From NCBI GenBank assembly GCA_050633205.1, contig JBOEGA010000066.1:1-44978 (forward strand): a stretch of DNA of 44,978 nucleotides, in the 5' to 3' direction. The position numbers and the translations under genes were made by a program. Below are positions 7,512 through 16,475 of the stretch, piece by piece (position 1 is the first letter of the stretch; each line of letters begins with the position of its first letter). Below the pieces are notes generated by a model. That model was not told the origin of the DNA, did no database searches, and saw only the letters and a list, made by a program, of their open reading frames with translations. Source of the stretch: CBDHHC01 sp050633205 (GTDB lineage Bacteria; Pseudomonadota; Alphaproteobacteria; Rhizobiales; CBDHHC01).

Positions 7512-8396
7512 CTATTCAGATAAAGGAGACCACACGGGGGGTTTTGATAAAATATCCTCCACAACATCTCCCGGAAATAAAGCATATATAGGAAACCTGA
7601 TATTCCCGGCCCTCGCCCCTTCCAGAATAGCAGGTCTGATCTCATCTTCTTTATAACGTACAGAAATATGCCCGAGAATTAATGCTTTAAGATCAAGTCT
7701 CCCGGCAGATCGGATAACATCTCCAAGTTCACAATGCCCTCTGCTGCTGTCACCTGGAGCTAAGAAAGTAGCTTCATGGATAAGGATCTCTGTCCCCTGC
7801 CAGCGCTCAACATCGAATGACGGCGCATCTCCGGAATAACCAAACAGAACATGCTCTTCTGCAACCGTAATATGCTCTTCCCCTTTTTCCTCTCTAAGCC
7901 TTCCGATCTCCTGCCCTGGAAGCTTGTGAAACTCCGGCTTCAGCTTCCTCCGGGTTTCCACCAGAGAAAAATCAAGACTTTTAACCAGTTCCGGAGCGAC
8001 CCCCTGGGCAACGGCAATATGATTGTTCTCCCCGACCTTAACAAAAAGATTTCTGGCAACTTCAATATGCATCCCCCCCTCAACAGCAATCCATTCACAA
8101 TGAGGAAGATGGGGATCAAATTTTTGCAGGAAATCACGCAGGGCAGGAATTGAGCCGCTGTCCTTTGGATAATAAAACTTCGGAGTATTATCAGACTGCG
8201 CAATCGTTTGATAAAGCTGTATCAAACCTCCCAGATGATCCCTGTCAGCATGGCTGAGAAAAATATGACGTATCTTACCGCATTTTCCCCGCAGATTGGC
8301 AACGACCCCGTCTCCTGCATCAAACAGAAGGTTATGCTGCTCAAGAAAGTACCAGGTTCCATATCGCGCCGTTGAATAACCAGTGATGTTTACCAT
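7512..8396 (-). CDS. RNase Z-like metallo-beta-lactamase-fold hydrolase
   Basis: 294 residues, close to bacterial RNase Z (ElaC) length. Metal ligands visible: LSHADRDHLGG (H49, D51, D53, H54), YSGDAP (bridging Asp), and LGHISVRY near the C-terminus, which matches the RNase Z THxSxRY region; HEATF is also typical of that family. The second ligand of the first motif is Asp rather than the usual His (HxHxDH), so zinc coordination may differ. RNase Z trims the 3' end of tRNA precursors; a homologue with this change may act on another phosphodiester. The gene is convergent with the protease gene (one base between stops) and divergent from the dehydrogenase. I am sure of the fold, less of the substrate. 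Confidence 0.8.
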   Translation of the reverse strand: MVNITGYSTARYGTWYFLEQHNLLFDAGDGVVANLRGKCGKIRHIFLSHADRDHLGGLIQLYQTIAQSDNTPKFYYPKDSGSIPALRDFLQKFDPHLPHCEWIAVEGGMHIEVARNLFVKVGENNHIAVAQGVAPELVKSLDFSLVETRRKLKPEFHKLPGQEIGRLREEKGEEHITVAEEHVLFGYSGDAPSFDVERWQGTEILIHEATFLAPGDSSRGHCELGDVIRSAGRLDLKALILGHISVRYKEDEIRPAILEGARAGNIRFPIYALFPGDVVEDILSKPPVWSPLSE

Positions 8397-8486
8397 AATA
8401 TCGCCTTAACCTAATTTGATAATTATTTGTTTAATCGAACTTATTTGATTGCGTGACTTCTGGAATATATGGCAAGTAGATACTCA

Positions 8487-8527
8487 GAAAAGCAGATCAT
8501 GGCAATCTCTGATTAGCCGTGCTTTTC
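8487..8527 (+). promoter_or_regulatory. Inverted repeat upstream of the SDR gene
   Basis: GAAAAGCA (8487-8494) and TGCTTTTC (8520-8527) are perfect 8-base inverted arms separated by 25 bases, ending 36 bases before the SDR start codon in the divergent promoter region. It could be an operator dyad or a leader hairpin; nothing further supports either. Confidence 0.25.
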
Positions 8528-8563
8528 ACTGTTACCAGTCTTAATTGTAAAAGAGTATATATC

Positions 8564-9316
8564 ATGAGTTGGGATAATGTCTGGATTATTGGAGCAAGCA
8601 CTGGCATTGGCCACCAGATAGCCGTTCAGCTTCAGGGTAAAGTTAAACATATAGTCATTTCAGCAAGATCAGAAGATAAACTGCAGGAAATGGCTAAAGA
8701 CAACCCTTCGGTCCACCCCTACACTTTTGATGTAACAGATAGAGATCAGGCAGCTCAGGTCTTAAATCGCATAGAAGCAGATATTGGTCTGCCAGACCTT
8801 GTTATTTACAACCCAGGCCTGCTGAAAACATATAATACAATACATAAATTTAGCGCAGATGACTGCCTGCAGGCCCTGTCTGTTAACTATATGGGAGCCA
8901 TCTATCTGCTGGAAAGCCTGCTACCACGCATGATTAAACGCGGCAGTGGTCATATAGCCCTGACAGGCTCAATCTCAAGCTTCAGGGGAATCCCAGGATT
9001 TGCAGCCTATGGCCCGACAAAAGCTGCCATTAATAATCTCGCTGAAACGCTGAAACTCGATCTTGCACCTCACAATATCAATGTAAGTGTGATCAACCCC
9101 GGCTTCATTGATACACCAATGACTGAAGATACTCTCAGCAGAATGCCGTTCAAAATGACTGTTGATGATGCTGCCAGCCGGATTATTAAGGGCCTTGAAA
9201 GCAAAAGATATGAAATCGCATTTCCCTTTACTTCCGTGCGACTTCTGAAAAGGCTCAGATCATTCCCGCATAGCCTGTTCTTTTTCATAGCAAAACGCTT
9301 TTTAAATTTCACCTGA
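8564..9316 (+). CDS. Short-chain dehydrogenase/reductase (SDR)
   Basis: Start chosen at the ATG at 8564, with AAAGAG about 9 bases upstream; a longer frame to 8519 adds 15 residues without the SDR fold. The 250-residue protein is a classical SDR: nucleotide-binding GASTGIG at 10-16, an acidic DVTD at 56-59, active-site Ser136 (LTGSISS) and the YxxxK pair Tyr149/Lys153. The usual NNAG is replaced by YNPG at 82-85. It should be a cytoplasmic NAD(P)-dependent oxidoreductase. The C-terminus is basic and hydrophobic (LLKRLRSFPHSLFFFIAKRF), which suggests loose membrane association, as in SDRs acting on lipids. The substrate cannot be told. It stands alone between a divergent gene and the TPR gene. 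Confidence 0.88.
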   Translation: MSWDNVWIIGASTGIGHQIAVQLQGKVKHIVISARSEDKLQEMAKDNPSVHPYTFDVTDRDQAAQVLNRIEADIGLPDLVIYNPGLLKTYNTIHKFSADDCLQALSVNYMGAIYLLESLLPRMIKRGSGHIALTGSISSFRGIPGFAAYGPTKAAINNLAETLKLDLAPHNINVSVINPGFIDTPMTEDTLSRMPFKMTVDDAASRIIKGLESKRYEIAFPFTSVRLLKRLRSFPHSLFFFIAKRFLNFT

Positions 9317-9397
9317 TTATCAGCTTAGCGCCCGGGCAAACCTTATAACTGTGGACACGACACAGTAAAATGTAAATAAAAATACCCCTGACCAATC

Positions 9398-9403
9398 TAT
9401 AAT
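9398..9403 (+). promoter_or_regulatory. Possible -10 box for the TPR gene
   Basis: A perfect TATAAT lies 69 bases before the start codon. No good -35 is seen at 17 bases upstream, so this is weak support. Confidence 0.25.
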
Positions 9404-9471
9404 GTAGAATAAGTACAAATTCGTAATCCGCGAATATGTATTGCACACGCGATCTACTTTAGGAGCACTAA

Positions 9472-12120
9472 ATGGGTCTCTCGGGTAATACACAAAATAA
9501 CTCTCCTGATATTGATCAAGCCCCCTCTATACCGGAATTAAATCAGGAAGAACTGAATTTAATAGAAAATCTGTTTAGCACTCAGCGGTATGAAGAGCTG
9601 GAAAAACGAATTGCTCATCATGTAGAGCAAACCCCTTCAGCACTTTTCCTGCATAATATTCTGGGCCTTTCCCAGGCAGGTCTGGGGAAATATGACAAAG
9701 CACTTATTAACTACAGGAAAGCCCTGAAGCACCAGCCTGACAATGCAGGCATATATTACAACATAGGCATGGCCTGCCTGAGCACTCACGATTTTGAGGG
9801 GGCCATAGCCAGTTTTAATCAGGCAAAAGAGCTGGACCCGAACCTGAAGGGCATAGATAAAAATCTGGGTGTCTCCCTTAATAACCTGCAGCAATATGAA
9901 CAGGCGATCCGGCATTATGAAAAAGCGCTTGAAGAAAGCCCTGCCGATCATGAGCTGCACAGAAATATCGGCATAGCCTGTGATAACCTTGGACGCCCTG
10001 AGGTAGCCATAAATCATTACCTCGGAGCACTACAAAACTCCCCGGCAGATATACCGACATATAACAGACTGGGGTCAGCTCTGATTTCAATTGGCCGGGC
10101 AAAAGAGGCAATCAGAGTTTTAAAACAGGGAATCACAATAGCCCCGGAAAACTATGATCTCCATATTAACCTGGGAACTGCTTGCTGTAATCTGGACCAG
10201 ATTGATGCCGCAACCAGATTGCTCACCCGCGCCGCAGAACTGGAACCCAGGAAATCAAGAGCATATGTCTTGTTAGGCACCTTGATGCAGAAACAGGGCA
10301 AATATGATGAAGCGCTGTTTTACCTGGATCAGGCATTGGAACTGGACAGCACGGACCCGGCAACATACTGCCTTAAGGGGACAACATACCTGAAGTCAGG
10401 CTTACTACAGACATCTATGGATTGTTTTCAGCAGGCTTTGGAGCTGGAACCAGACCATGTCGATGCACTTTATCTTCTGGGGATTTGCCTCAACGATGAA
10501 GGAATGTATGAACAGGCTTACAAATATTTCAACCATGCCTTATCTCTGTCACCTGGTGATGCAAGCCTGCATACCCAACTCGGCAAAAATTGCATTGGAA
10601 GGGGCCTCCCGGATAAAGCAATTTCATATTTCAATAATGCACTTGATATTGCTCCGGAATTTTCTGAAGCAGTTATGGGCCTTGCTGAATGCTACAATAA
10701 AACGGGAACGTCCTATACAGCTCTTGAAAAATACCAGCAGGTTCTGGAGATACAGCCCAACTCAATAACAGCACTCAGAGAGTTTGCTGAAATTATTTCA
10801 CGCTTAAATACTGTCAAAATCACCCCTGTTTTACGTAAGCATATAAAAAGCTGCATAGCCAGCAGCAACATATGCAGCAGAAAAGTTGCAGATATTGCCT
10901 CCATTATTCTCAAAAAGGATTTAACTGCATTTTTCAGTACCAGCTCCTCAGACCCTGACCTTTTTAAAGATCTGGATAAAATGACGAGCGGATTATTATT
11001 GCCCTATTTGCAAAATTGCCAGATATCAAACCCGGATATTCAACAGATAATAATAAAAATAAGAGCCGGACTGTTAACTTCGGTAAATAGCACTGAAACA
11101 AACATTTCCTCAAACAATATAATCAGACTGTTAATGGCTTTGGCTTCACAAGGATTTATCAATAACTACGGGTGGCCGGTCACCGATGATGAACACAAAA
11201 CAGTTTCTATCCTGACTGATAAAATAAATCACCAGCTAATTCACGGTACCCGCCCTGAAGACAAAGATCTTCTGATACTGGCATGTTATAAACCGCTGAA
11301 AGAAATAGACACTATAAGAGAGTGGGCTCTGATAGCTTACGAAAACTGCAATCCCTCGCTAAAGCCCCTTCTGAAACAACAGATTATTGAACATGAACGC
11401 GAACTCGTTCTTGCTCAAAGCATATCTCAATTGACAGAAATAGAAGAAAGTTCTGATATAACTCCCCCCAAAAACCGGGATATGGAATACTGGGATGGTA
11501 TTCCTGCTTACACACCTGTAAAATACACCCGGCATATCCATAACCTGATTGCTCCATATAAGGCTGAGCTTCCTGCAGCGACAGAATGCCCGCAAATCCT
11601 GATAATCGGATGCAGATCCGGACAGACGGCAATTGCAGCAGCGCAGATATATAAAAAGTCAGATATAAATGCAATCGATACTAATATTGCACAACTCGCC
11701 CGCGGCAAACGAATAGCTGACGAGAATGGAATAAATAATATATGCTTTATGCAGGCAGATATTACAAAACTTGATAGTTGGAACAATCGATTTGATGTCA
11801 TTGAATATTATGAAAACACAGACTTGAATGAAATTTTATTGCATTTAAAACCACTTATGGCAGAAAAAAGCTATTTAAAACTATCCCTGTCCCGCGCTAA
11901 ATTAGCGGGCCAGACCATTCCTGAAATAATTACAACACTGAACGCCCACTCATTATATTTTCTTGGCCTGGAAATCGATGATCCTCAGGTTAAACAGTCA
12001 TACCTGCAAATATTTCCTGATGATCAGAATTGCACCAACCCTGCAAACTGGCAGGAATTCGAAACGCTGAATCCATCTACATTTAGTGATAATATTAAGG
12101 TCTGGATATGCTCGCACTAG
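9472..12120 (+). CDS. TPR-repeat protein with C-terminal methyltransferase-like domain (882 aa)
   Basis: ATG at 9472 with AGGAG at 9461-9465. Residues about 27-440 are about 12 tandem tetratricopeptide repeats of 34 residues (consensus GxxxxxxGxYDxAIxxFxxALxLxPxx). A linker with little recognisable structure (about 440-690) contains LLMALASQGFINNYGWP, which also occurs in other TPR-methyltransferase fusions as I recall them. Residues about 700-860 resemble a class I SAM-dependent methyltransferase: motif I ILIIGCRSGQTA, an acidic AIDTN for ribose binding, and DITKLDSWNNRFDVIE. In motif I the usual GCGTG is GCRSG, so activity is not certain. No signal peptide is present. The TPR array probably presents a protein partner or substrate. 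The last 26 bases overlap the end of the convergent comEC gene. The biological substrate is unknown. Confidence 0.85.
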   Translation: MGLSGNTQNNSPDIDQAPSIPELNQEELNLIENLFSTQRYEELEKRIAHHVEQTPSALFLHNILGLSQAGLGKYDKALINYRKALKHQPDNAGIYYNIGMACLSTHDFEGAIASFNQAKELDPNLKGIDKNLGVSLNNLQQYEQAIRHYEKALEESPADHELHRNIGIACDNLGRPEVAINHYLGALQNSPADIPTYNRLGSALISIGRAKEAIRVLKQGITIAPENYDLHINLGTACCNLDQIDAATRLLTRAAELEPRKSRAYVLLGTLMQKQGKYDEALFYLDQALELDSTDPATYCLKGTTYLKSGLLQTSMDCFQQALELEPDHVDALYLLGICLNDEGMYEQAYKYFNHALSLSPGDASLHTQLGKNCIGRGLPDKAISYFNNALDIAPEFSEAVMGLAECYNKTGTSYTALEKYQQVLEIQPNSITALREFAEIISRLNTVKITPVLRKHIKSCIASSNICSRKVADIASIILKKDLTAFFSTSSSDPDLFKDLDKMTSGLLLPYLQNCQISNPDIQQIIIKIRAGLLTSVNSTETNISSNNIIRLLMALASQGFINNYGWPVTDDEHKTVSILTDKINHQLIHGTRPEDKDLLILACYKPLKEIDTIREWALIAYENCNPSLKPLLKQQIIEHERELVLAQSISQLTEIEESSDITPPKNRDMEYWDGIPAYTPVKYTRHIHNLIAPYKAELPAATECPQILIIGCRSGQTAIAAAQIYKKSDINAIDTNIAQLARGKRIADENGINNICFMQADITKLDSWNNRFDVIEYYENTDLNEILLHLKPLMAEKSYLKLSLSRAKLAGQTIPEIITTLNAHSLYFLGLEIDDPQVKQSYLQIFPDDQNCTNPANWQEFETLNPSTFSDNIKVWICSH

Positions 12121-14287
12121 GGACAGGTCCTGACCATGGCCGGCCATAACGATATGCCTGAACAGTTTCAACTCTCAATCTGTCCTTATAAATATATATA
12201 GCATGTGCCCCGTTTGCCTTAAGCTGTTTCCTGTCTATTATTACTTTTGCTGACCCGCATGACCTCTTGATATAAAGGCGCGAAATAACAATATCTGCCT
12301 TTTTACAATCTTCATATAAAGCAGAGGGGTGTAAAACAAAACTCAATACCCTGCCCTTCACTCTTGCTATGCAGCCGGTCCTGTCACATTGAAATACCTT
12401 CTTCGACCTTGCATCCTTTACATCCCTGCCATCTCCATAAATTTGCAACCATTTTTGAAGACTGAATTCCCCTCCCCTTCTGTCCGGCACGGCCAGTACT
12501 CCATTCTCCTGCTTGATAGCTACAACTTTTCCATCACGGTCAATAATAACATCAGGAAATAAATAGGTAGGCATCAATGCCAGCCCCATACCAATGATAA
12601 AGAACCCGTAATATCTCCACCACCCTTTCCAGCATATCAGCCAGAGGCCTCCCCCTGTCAGTAACATCAGTGACAATAACGGCATTTGGGGAACTGCCCG
12701 CACAGCTCCTGGCAGAGAAGATACATAATTTGCAATTTCCAGAAGAATAGAAAGCCCCCACTGCATAATAGCCAGCGGTATATACTCCAGCCCTAATGGA
12801 ATAGCCAGAAAGCTGAGCAAAGCCATTGGCATAATAACAAGACCAATAACCGGCATCGCCAATAGGTTACCTAACAGACTGAACTGACTGATTTTATGAA
12901 AATGATAGGCAGCTATTGGTGCAACAGCCAGCCCCGCAATAATGGTAGTACTTGCAATTCCGGCAAGGTATCTAACCGGGAATATTGTAGGGCGCCTCAA
13001 TATCTGCCCCTCTTCTTTCTTGCGCACTCGGTCTTTTGCTACAGCCTCATATATGGCAACAAGAGCCGCCACAGCAGCGAAAGACATCTGGAAACCGACA
13101 TCAAGCAGACTTTCTGGTCTCAGAAAAAGAATAATCAGCGCTGCCAGAGCAACATTACGCAACGTAACACCAGGCCTGTCCACAATGATTGCAATAAACA
13201 TAACAGCTGCCATAATATAAGCCCGCTGTGTTGACACAGCTCCACCTGATATTAACAGATACACAGCACCGCCAGCCAGTGCGAGAACAGCCGATATTTT
13301 CTTGATCGGATATATCAGGGCAACAGATGGAATAGCAGCCAGAAGCCATCGCATTATAAAATAAATTGTCCCTGCCATAATAGCCATATGCAGCCCGGAA
13401 ATAGCAAGTATATGCGCCAGCCCTGAATCCCGTAATGCTTCCAGGTCTGTTTGATCTATACCACTTCTGTCTCCCGTAATAAGGGCAATAGCAACAGGCG
13501 CAAACTTTCCCGGTATAGTCCGGTTGATGGTCTCTTTCACCTGTTCCCGGACTCGCTCAAGGTAAACCTGAATACGCGTTATAAATGGAGGAGCAGTCCC
13601 ATCAAACTCTGAAGTATTATGAATATTTTCGGGGACAGAAATAGCAAACCCAACACCGCCAATAGCAGAAAACCATAACTTTCTCGCATAATCAAAACCG
13701 CCAGGCCAGACTGGTTGTGGCGGCGGATGCAATACGGCCTGAACTTTTATAAGCTGTCCAATAGCAATAACAGCCTTGGGCTGTCTTACCACTACCCTGA
13801 CACGGTACGGCACCTTACTCCTGCTAAACACCTTCCCGCCTCTCTTAAGCATGGAATGAAGCAATAAAGTAACCTTGGTGCCTCCCTTCGCCTGCTGACT
13901 GATATGTTCAGGCCATCCGATGAGTGTTACAGCCTCTGCCTTACCTGTAATAACAGGAGCTGCCATATAACTGCTGCGCACTTTACTCAGCGTAAAACCC
14001 AGAGCAGCCCAGAATATTATACCGGAAACCAGTAACCCGATCGTTGACCTGTAACCAATCAGAACAAATCCCGTCCCGATTACAAGCGACGCAATACATA
14101 TTACCCATCCGGGCTCATGAAATAGAGAAAAATAAATAGATATTCCTATGGCCAGAGATACAGGAACCCATAAGAACCACTGCTGGTGCTCCTGTTCAAG
14201 GCCACTGTCAACCGACCACAGCCATGAACTAATTCTCCAGAACACCGATAATTGCCGGAAACTCCCCGCAATTTCTTCTAGTGCCAA
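12095..14287 (-). CDS. comEC: ComEC/Rec2-family DNA-uptake channel protein
   Basis: 730 residues, polytopic inner-membrane protein that carries single-stranded DNA into the cytoplasm during transformation. N-terminal membrane helices (about 42-100) are followed by a soluble OB-like region with VWPGGFDYAR at 193-202, a conserved ComEC feature. The Competence domain starts with the hallmark GLAHILAISGLHMAI at 289-303 and continues through about eight hydrophobic helices to about 580. The C-terminal part (about 590-720) has IDRKQLKANGAHAIYI and RIETV-like motifs seen in alphaproteobacterial ComECs, but none of the HxDxDH metal motif, so the metallo-beta-lactamase domain of Bacillus-type ComEC is absent. 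The start overlaps the end of the upstream glycosyltransferase gene by 10 bases, so the two are translationally coupled; the 3' end overlaps the convergent TPR gene by 26 bases. Confidence 0.92.
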   Translation of the reverse strand: MALEEIAGSFRQLSVFWRISSWLWSVDSGLEQEHQQWFLWVPVSLAIGISIYFSLFHEPGWVICIASLVIGTGFVLIGYRSTIGLLVSGIIFWAALGFTLSKVRSSYMAAPVITGKAEAVTLIGWPEHISQQAKGGTKVTLLLHSMLKRGGKVFSRSKVPYRVRVVVRQPKAVIAIGQLIKVQAVLHPPPQPVWPGGFDYARKLWFSAIGGVGFAISVPENIHNTSEFDGTAPPFITRIQVYLERVREQVKETINRTIPGKFAPVAIALITGDRSGIDQTDLEALRDSGLAHILAISGLHMAIMAGTIYFIMRWLLAAIPSVALIYPIKKISAVLALAGGAVYLLISGGAVSTQRAYIMAAVMFIAIIVDRPGVTLRNVALAALIILFLRPESLLDVGFQMSFAAVAALVAIYEAVAKDRVRKKEEGQILRRPTIFPVRYLAGIASTTIIAGLAVAPIAAYHFHKISQFSLLGNLLAMPVIGLVIMPMALLSFLAIPLGLEYIPLAIMQWGLSILLEIANYVSSLPGAVRAVPQMPLLSLMLLTGGGLWLICWKGWWRYYGFFIIGMGLALMPTYLFPDVIIDRDGKVVAIKQENGVLAVPDRRGGEFSLQKWLQIYGDGRDVKDARSKKVFQCDRTGCIARVKGRVLSFVLHPSALYEDCKKADIVISRLYIKRSCGSAKVIIDRKQLKANGAHAIYIYKDRLRVETVQAYRYGRPWSGPVPSASISRP

Positions 14288-15042
14288 TGCTCATCAATCC
14301 ATGTTGACGGTTTGATCGATTTGTATATGCGCTTCCAGCCATCCCCTTTGCCAAGCGGCCAGACCCCTTTTGCCGCCTCATCCGGGTCAGGTTTACCATG
14401 AAATACGACAATACGGGCATCCAATGGAAGTTCAGCGGGTTTAAAAAAGCGCATCGGCCAGTTTGGCAAAAGCTCTTCCTTAAAACTCCTGCACCACGAT
14501 TTGGGCCAGAAGACCTGCTCGCCTTTTGGCTCCAGATAAGCAGATATATACCTCTGTTCAATTCGGTGACGAAGAAAAGTCCCTTGCATATCCTCTTTAA
14601 ACATATTCAGGATTTCGGGAAATTTGCCCACCGGAAAACGAAATACAGAAGTATTGCCTGTCTTTTTCCTTGGCTCGGTCCAGTTATGAATAACGCAGAA
14701 CTTTCCTGGCTGATATGCAAAAAAATCATCCAGCCTCCCGGTAATGACAACATCCAGATCAAGAAAAAGCGCATCGCCATCCAGATCAAATAATGGATTA
14801 TCCCATACCAGTAATTTCAGCCATGGAGTATTTTGCATATGAAAAGGAAGTGAAACATTGAGTTCTGGAATAGGAAAACACTCAACACCTTCAGAAACCT
14901 GCGAAGTATCATCAGTGATACAGATAAATCTGTAATCCTTCCCGACAACACCCGCCATATGACGCTGCACCATACAAAACAGACGGTTTACATATTGAGG
15001 TCCGTATCTCGTTCCCCATTTCATACATATAATATTTTTCAT
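14278..15042 (-). CDS. Glycosyltransferase with DxD motif (GT-A type, GT8-like)
   Basis: 254 residues, no signal peptide, cytoplasmic. It begins MKNIICMKWGTRYGPQYVNRL, a form common in small bacterial glycosyltransferases of unknown acceptor. The sugar-nucleotide/metal motif is DLD at residues 95-97 within LFLDLDVVITG, and there is an ITDD acidic segment at 42-45. Two further conserved-looking spots are PWLKLLVWD (73-81) and VVFHGKPDP near the C-terminus, the latter a typical closing His motif. It probably adds a sugar to a surface polysaccharide or lipid. Its end overlaps the comEC start by 10 bases on the same strand, though the two functions have no obvious link. The upstream region to 15426 is a long AT-rich divergent promoter region. 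Confidence 0.82.
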   Translation of the reverse strand: MKNIICMKWGTRYGPQYVNRLFCMVQRHMAGVVGKDYRFICITDDTSQVSEGVECFPIPELNVSLPFHMQNTPWLKLLVWDNPLFDLDGDALFLDLDVVITGRLDDFFAYQPGKFCVIHNWTEPRKKTGNTSVFRFPVGKFPEILNMFKEDMQGTFLRHRIEQRYISAYLEPKGEQVFWPKSWCRSFKEELLPNWPMRFFKPAELPLDARIVVFHGKPDPDEAAKGVWPLGKGDGWKRIYKSIKPSTWIDEHWH

Positions 15043-15426
15043 AATAGGAATATATAAAGGAAAGATAATGTATTAATCAAATAGATTTAATGTATTAAAC
15101 AGTATTTACCAACAAATTCAAAATTGTTTTCCCCACAACATAAATACTAAAAAAATGCCAAAGCAAAAAATAAAATACATTATTCCTTTATTACGAATTA
15201 TAAAAATTTAAAAACCTTTCAGAAGCAAAACAATATCATATTTTTGCATTTAAATATATCATGACAGCTAGATTATATTAAAGTATCACAACAAATATTG
15301 CATTTATTTTTGACACCCTGTCCGGTATACGTTATGTATTAACTTCAAAATTAATATCAGCCCCTAAACCACTGCGAAAAATAGATTTCTTGAAATTGTT
15401 ATCAGTTTCAATAACGGGAGAAACTA
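15043..15426. other. AT-rich divergent intergenic region
   Basis: About 384 bases between the glycosyltransferase (minus) and the methyltransferase (plus). It is much more AT-rich than its neighbours. Apart from a good plus-strand promoter at 15310-15338, I see no ORF or RNA gene in it. Confidence 0.5.
15310..15338 (+). promoter_or_regulatory. Candidate sigma-70 promoter for the methyltransferase gene
   Basis: A perfect TTGACA (15310-15315) is followed after 17 bases by TATGTA (15333-15338). The predicted transcript would start near 15345, giving a leader of about 80 bases. Confidence 0.5.
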
Positions 15427-16252
15427 ATGCTATCTGAAGAATATTCAGACTTAGATAATACCGGAAAAATCATACTGGATGATATCTACAACGCCCCCGA
15501 CCCCTCTGCCTACTACCTCACACTTTCAAAACTGGACTACCAGATACCCGAACAGGGAAAACCCGTATTCCAGAATGTAATCAAAGAATATCGCCAGCAA
15601 TTTCAGAAAGATAGAACCCGCATACTGGACATAGGCTGTTCATATGGTGTCAATGCCATGCTGCTCAAATGCGATCTTGATATGGCCAGACTGAATGCTC
15701 ACTATAAGCAGGCAAAAAAAGAAAATCTCTCAACTTCAGAAATGCTCTCAAGAGACAGACTGTTTATGCTGAATAACCTTAAAGATAAAAATCTTGAGGT
15801 ATTTGGGCTTGATAAATCTTCAAATGCAATTGAGTACGCTACCCGGGCTAAAATCCTGGATGGTGGTGCAGACGATAACCTTGAAGAAAATCGCCCTTCT
15901 CAGGAAGCAATGAAAACTCTTGATAATATCGATATTATCACTTCCACTGGATGCATCGGTTATGTAACTGAAAAAACTCTGAAATGGTTATTAAACNNAG
16001 CCAAACACTCCCTGGATGCTCAATTTTGTTTTGAGGATGTTCCCGTTTGATGGAATTAGCAAAGAACTGGATAAATTTGGTTATACAACTGAAAAAATCG
16101 GCAATATTCCATTCCCGCAGAGAAAGTTTGCCAGTCAGGCGGAACAGAAACAGGTCATAAAAAGATTAACAGAACTCGATATAGATCCCGAAGGATATGA
16201 AACCCGTGGATGGTTCTATGCAGATGCCTATATATCGCGTCCTAACACCTGA
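15427..16252 (+). CDS. Class I SAM-dependent methyltransferase, frame broken by two unresolved bases
   Basis: Residues 1-190 are read from 15427 to the NN at 15997-15998; after it, the coherent continuation (NTPWMLNFVLRMFPFDGIS ..) is in a different frame and runs to the stop at 16252. In the as-given frame the protein would end at 16050. One base fewer, or two more, at the NN restores a single protein of about 275 residues. Motif I is ILDIGCSYGVNAM near residue 65, and an acidic GLDKSSNAIEYA segment follows near 135. STGCIGYVTEKT precedes the join. ATG at 15427 with GGGAG about 6 bases upstream. The break is most likely an assembly artefact, not a pseudogene. The substrate is unknown. It is followed by a terminator hairpin. 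Confidence 0.75.
15997..15998. other. Two unresolved bases (NN) inside the methyltransferase gene
   Basis: The given length puts the two halves of the protein in different frames, so the number of missing bases is not truly two. Probably a contig join. Confidence 0.9.
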
Positions 16253-16280
16253 AATTTAAAAAAATAATCAAAAAAAACTA

Positions 16281-16320
16281 CCTACTGAAAAACGCAAATT
16301 TACACCTGTTTTTCAGTAGG
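16281..16320 (+). terminator. Terminator-like hairpin after the methyltransferase
   Basis: CCTACTGAAAAAC (16281-16293) and GTTTTTCAGTAGG (16308-16320) are perfect 13-base arms with a 14-base loop, 28 bases past the stop. The stem is followed by TTAATAAAAT rather than a clean T-run; a run of A lies upstream, so it may also work on the other strand. Confidence 0.6.
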
Positions 16321-16385
16321 TTAATAAAATAAAATCATATTTTTTTCACTCTCGAAATCCCAGTTCATCAAATTTTCACTGAACC

Positions 16386-16456
16386 TTTCTGCTAATTGCT
16401 GCTACTAATATAATATCGACCCGCTTCGTTCCTTTGAAACAGGTCGGGATTATATT
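16386..16456 (+). promoter_or_regulatory. Promoter with overlapping dyad before the His/Arg-rich gene
   Basis: A perfect -10 TATAAT at 16409-16414, with TTTCTG at 16386-16391 seventeen bases upstream as a weak -35. The -10 lies within the left arm of an inverted repeat: 16407-16421 and 16442-16456 match at 13 of 15 positions. Because transcription should begin near 16421, most of the left arm would not be transcribed, so the dyad is more likely a DNA operator than an RNA hairpin. Confidence 0.4.
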
Positions 16457-16475
16457 AATATAAAGGAGTATCTCT

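Noticed and set aside
7512..8396. The MBL protein as the missing metallo-beta-lactamase part of ComEC
   Set aside because: It has RNase Z-type motifs (HEATF, GHISVRY), is not next to comEC, and alphaproteobacterial ComECs commonly lack that part anyway.
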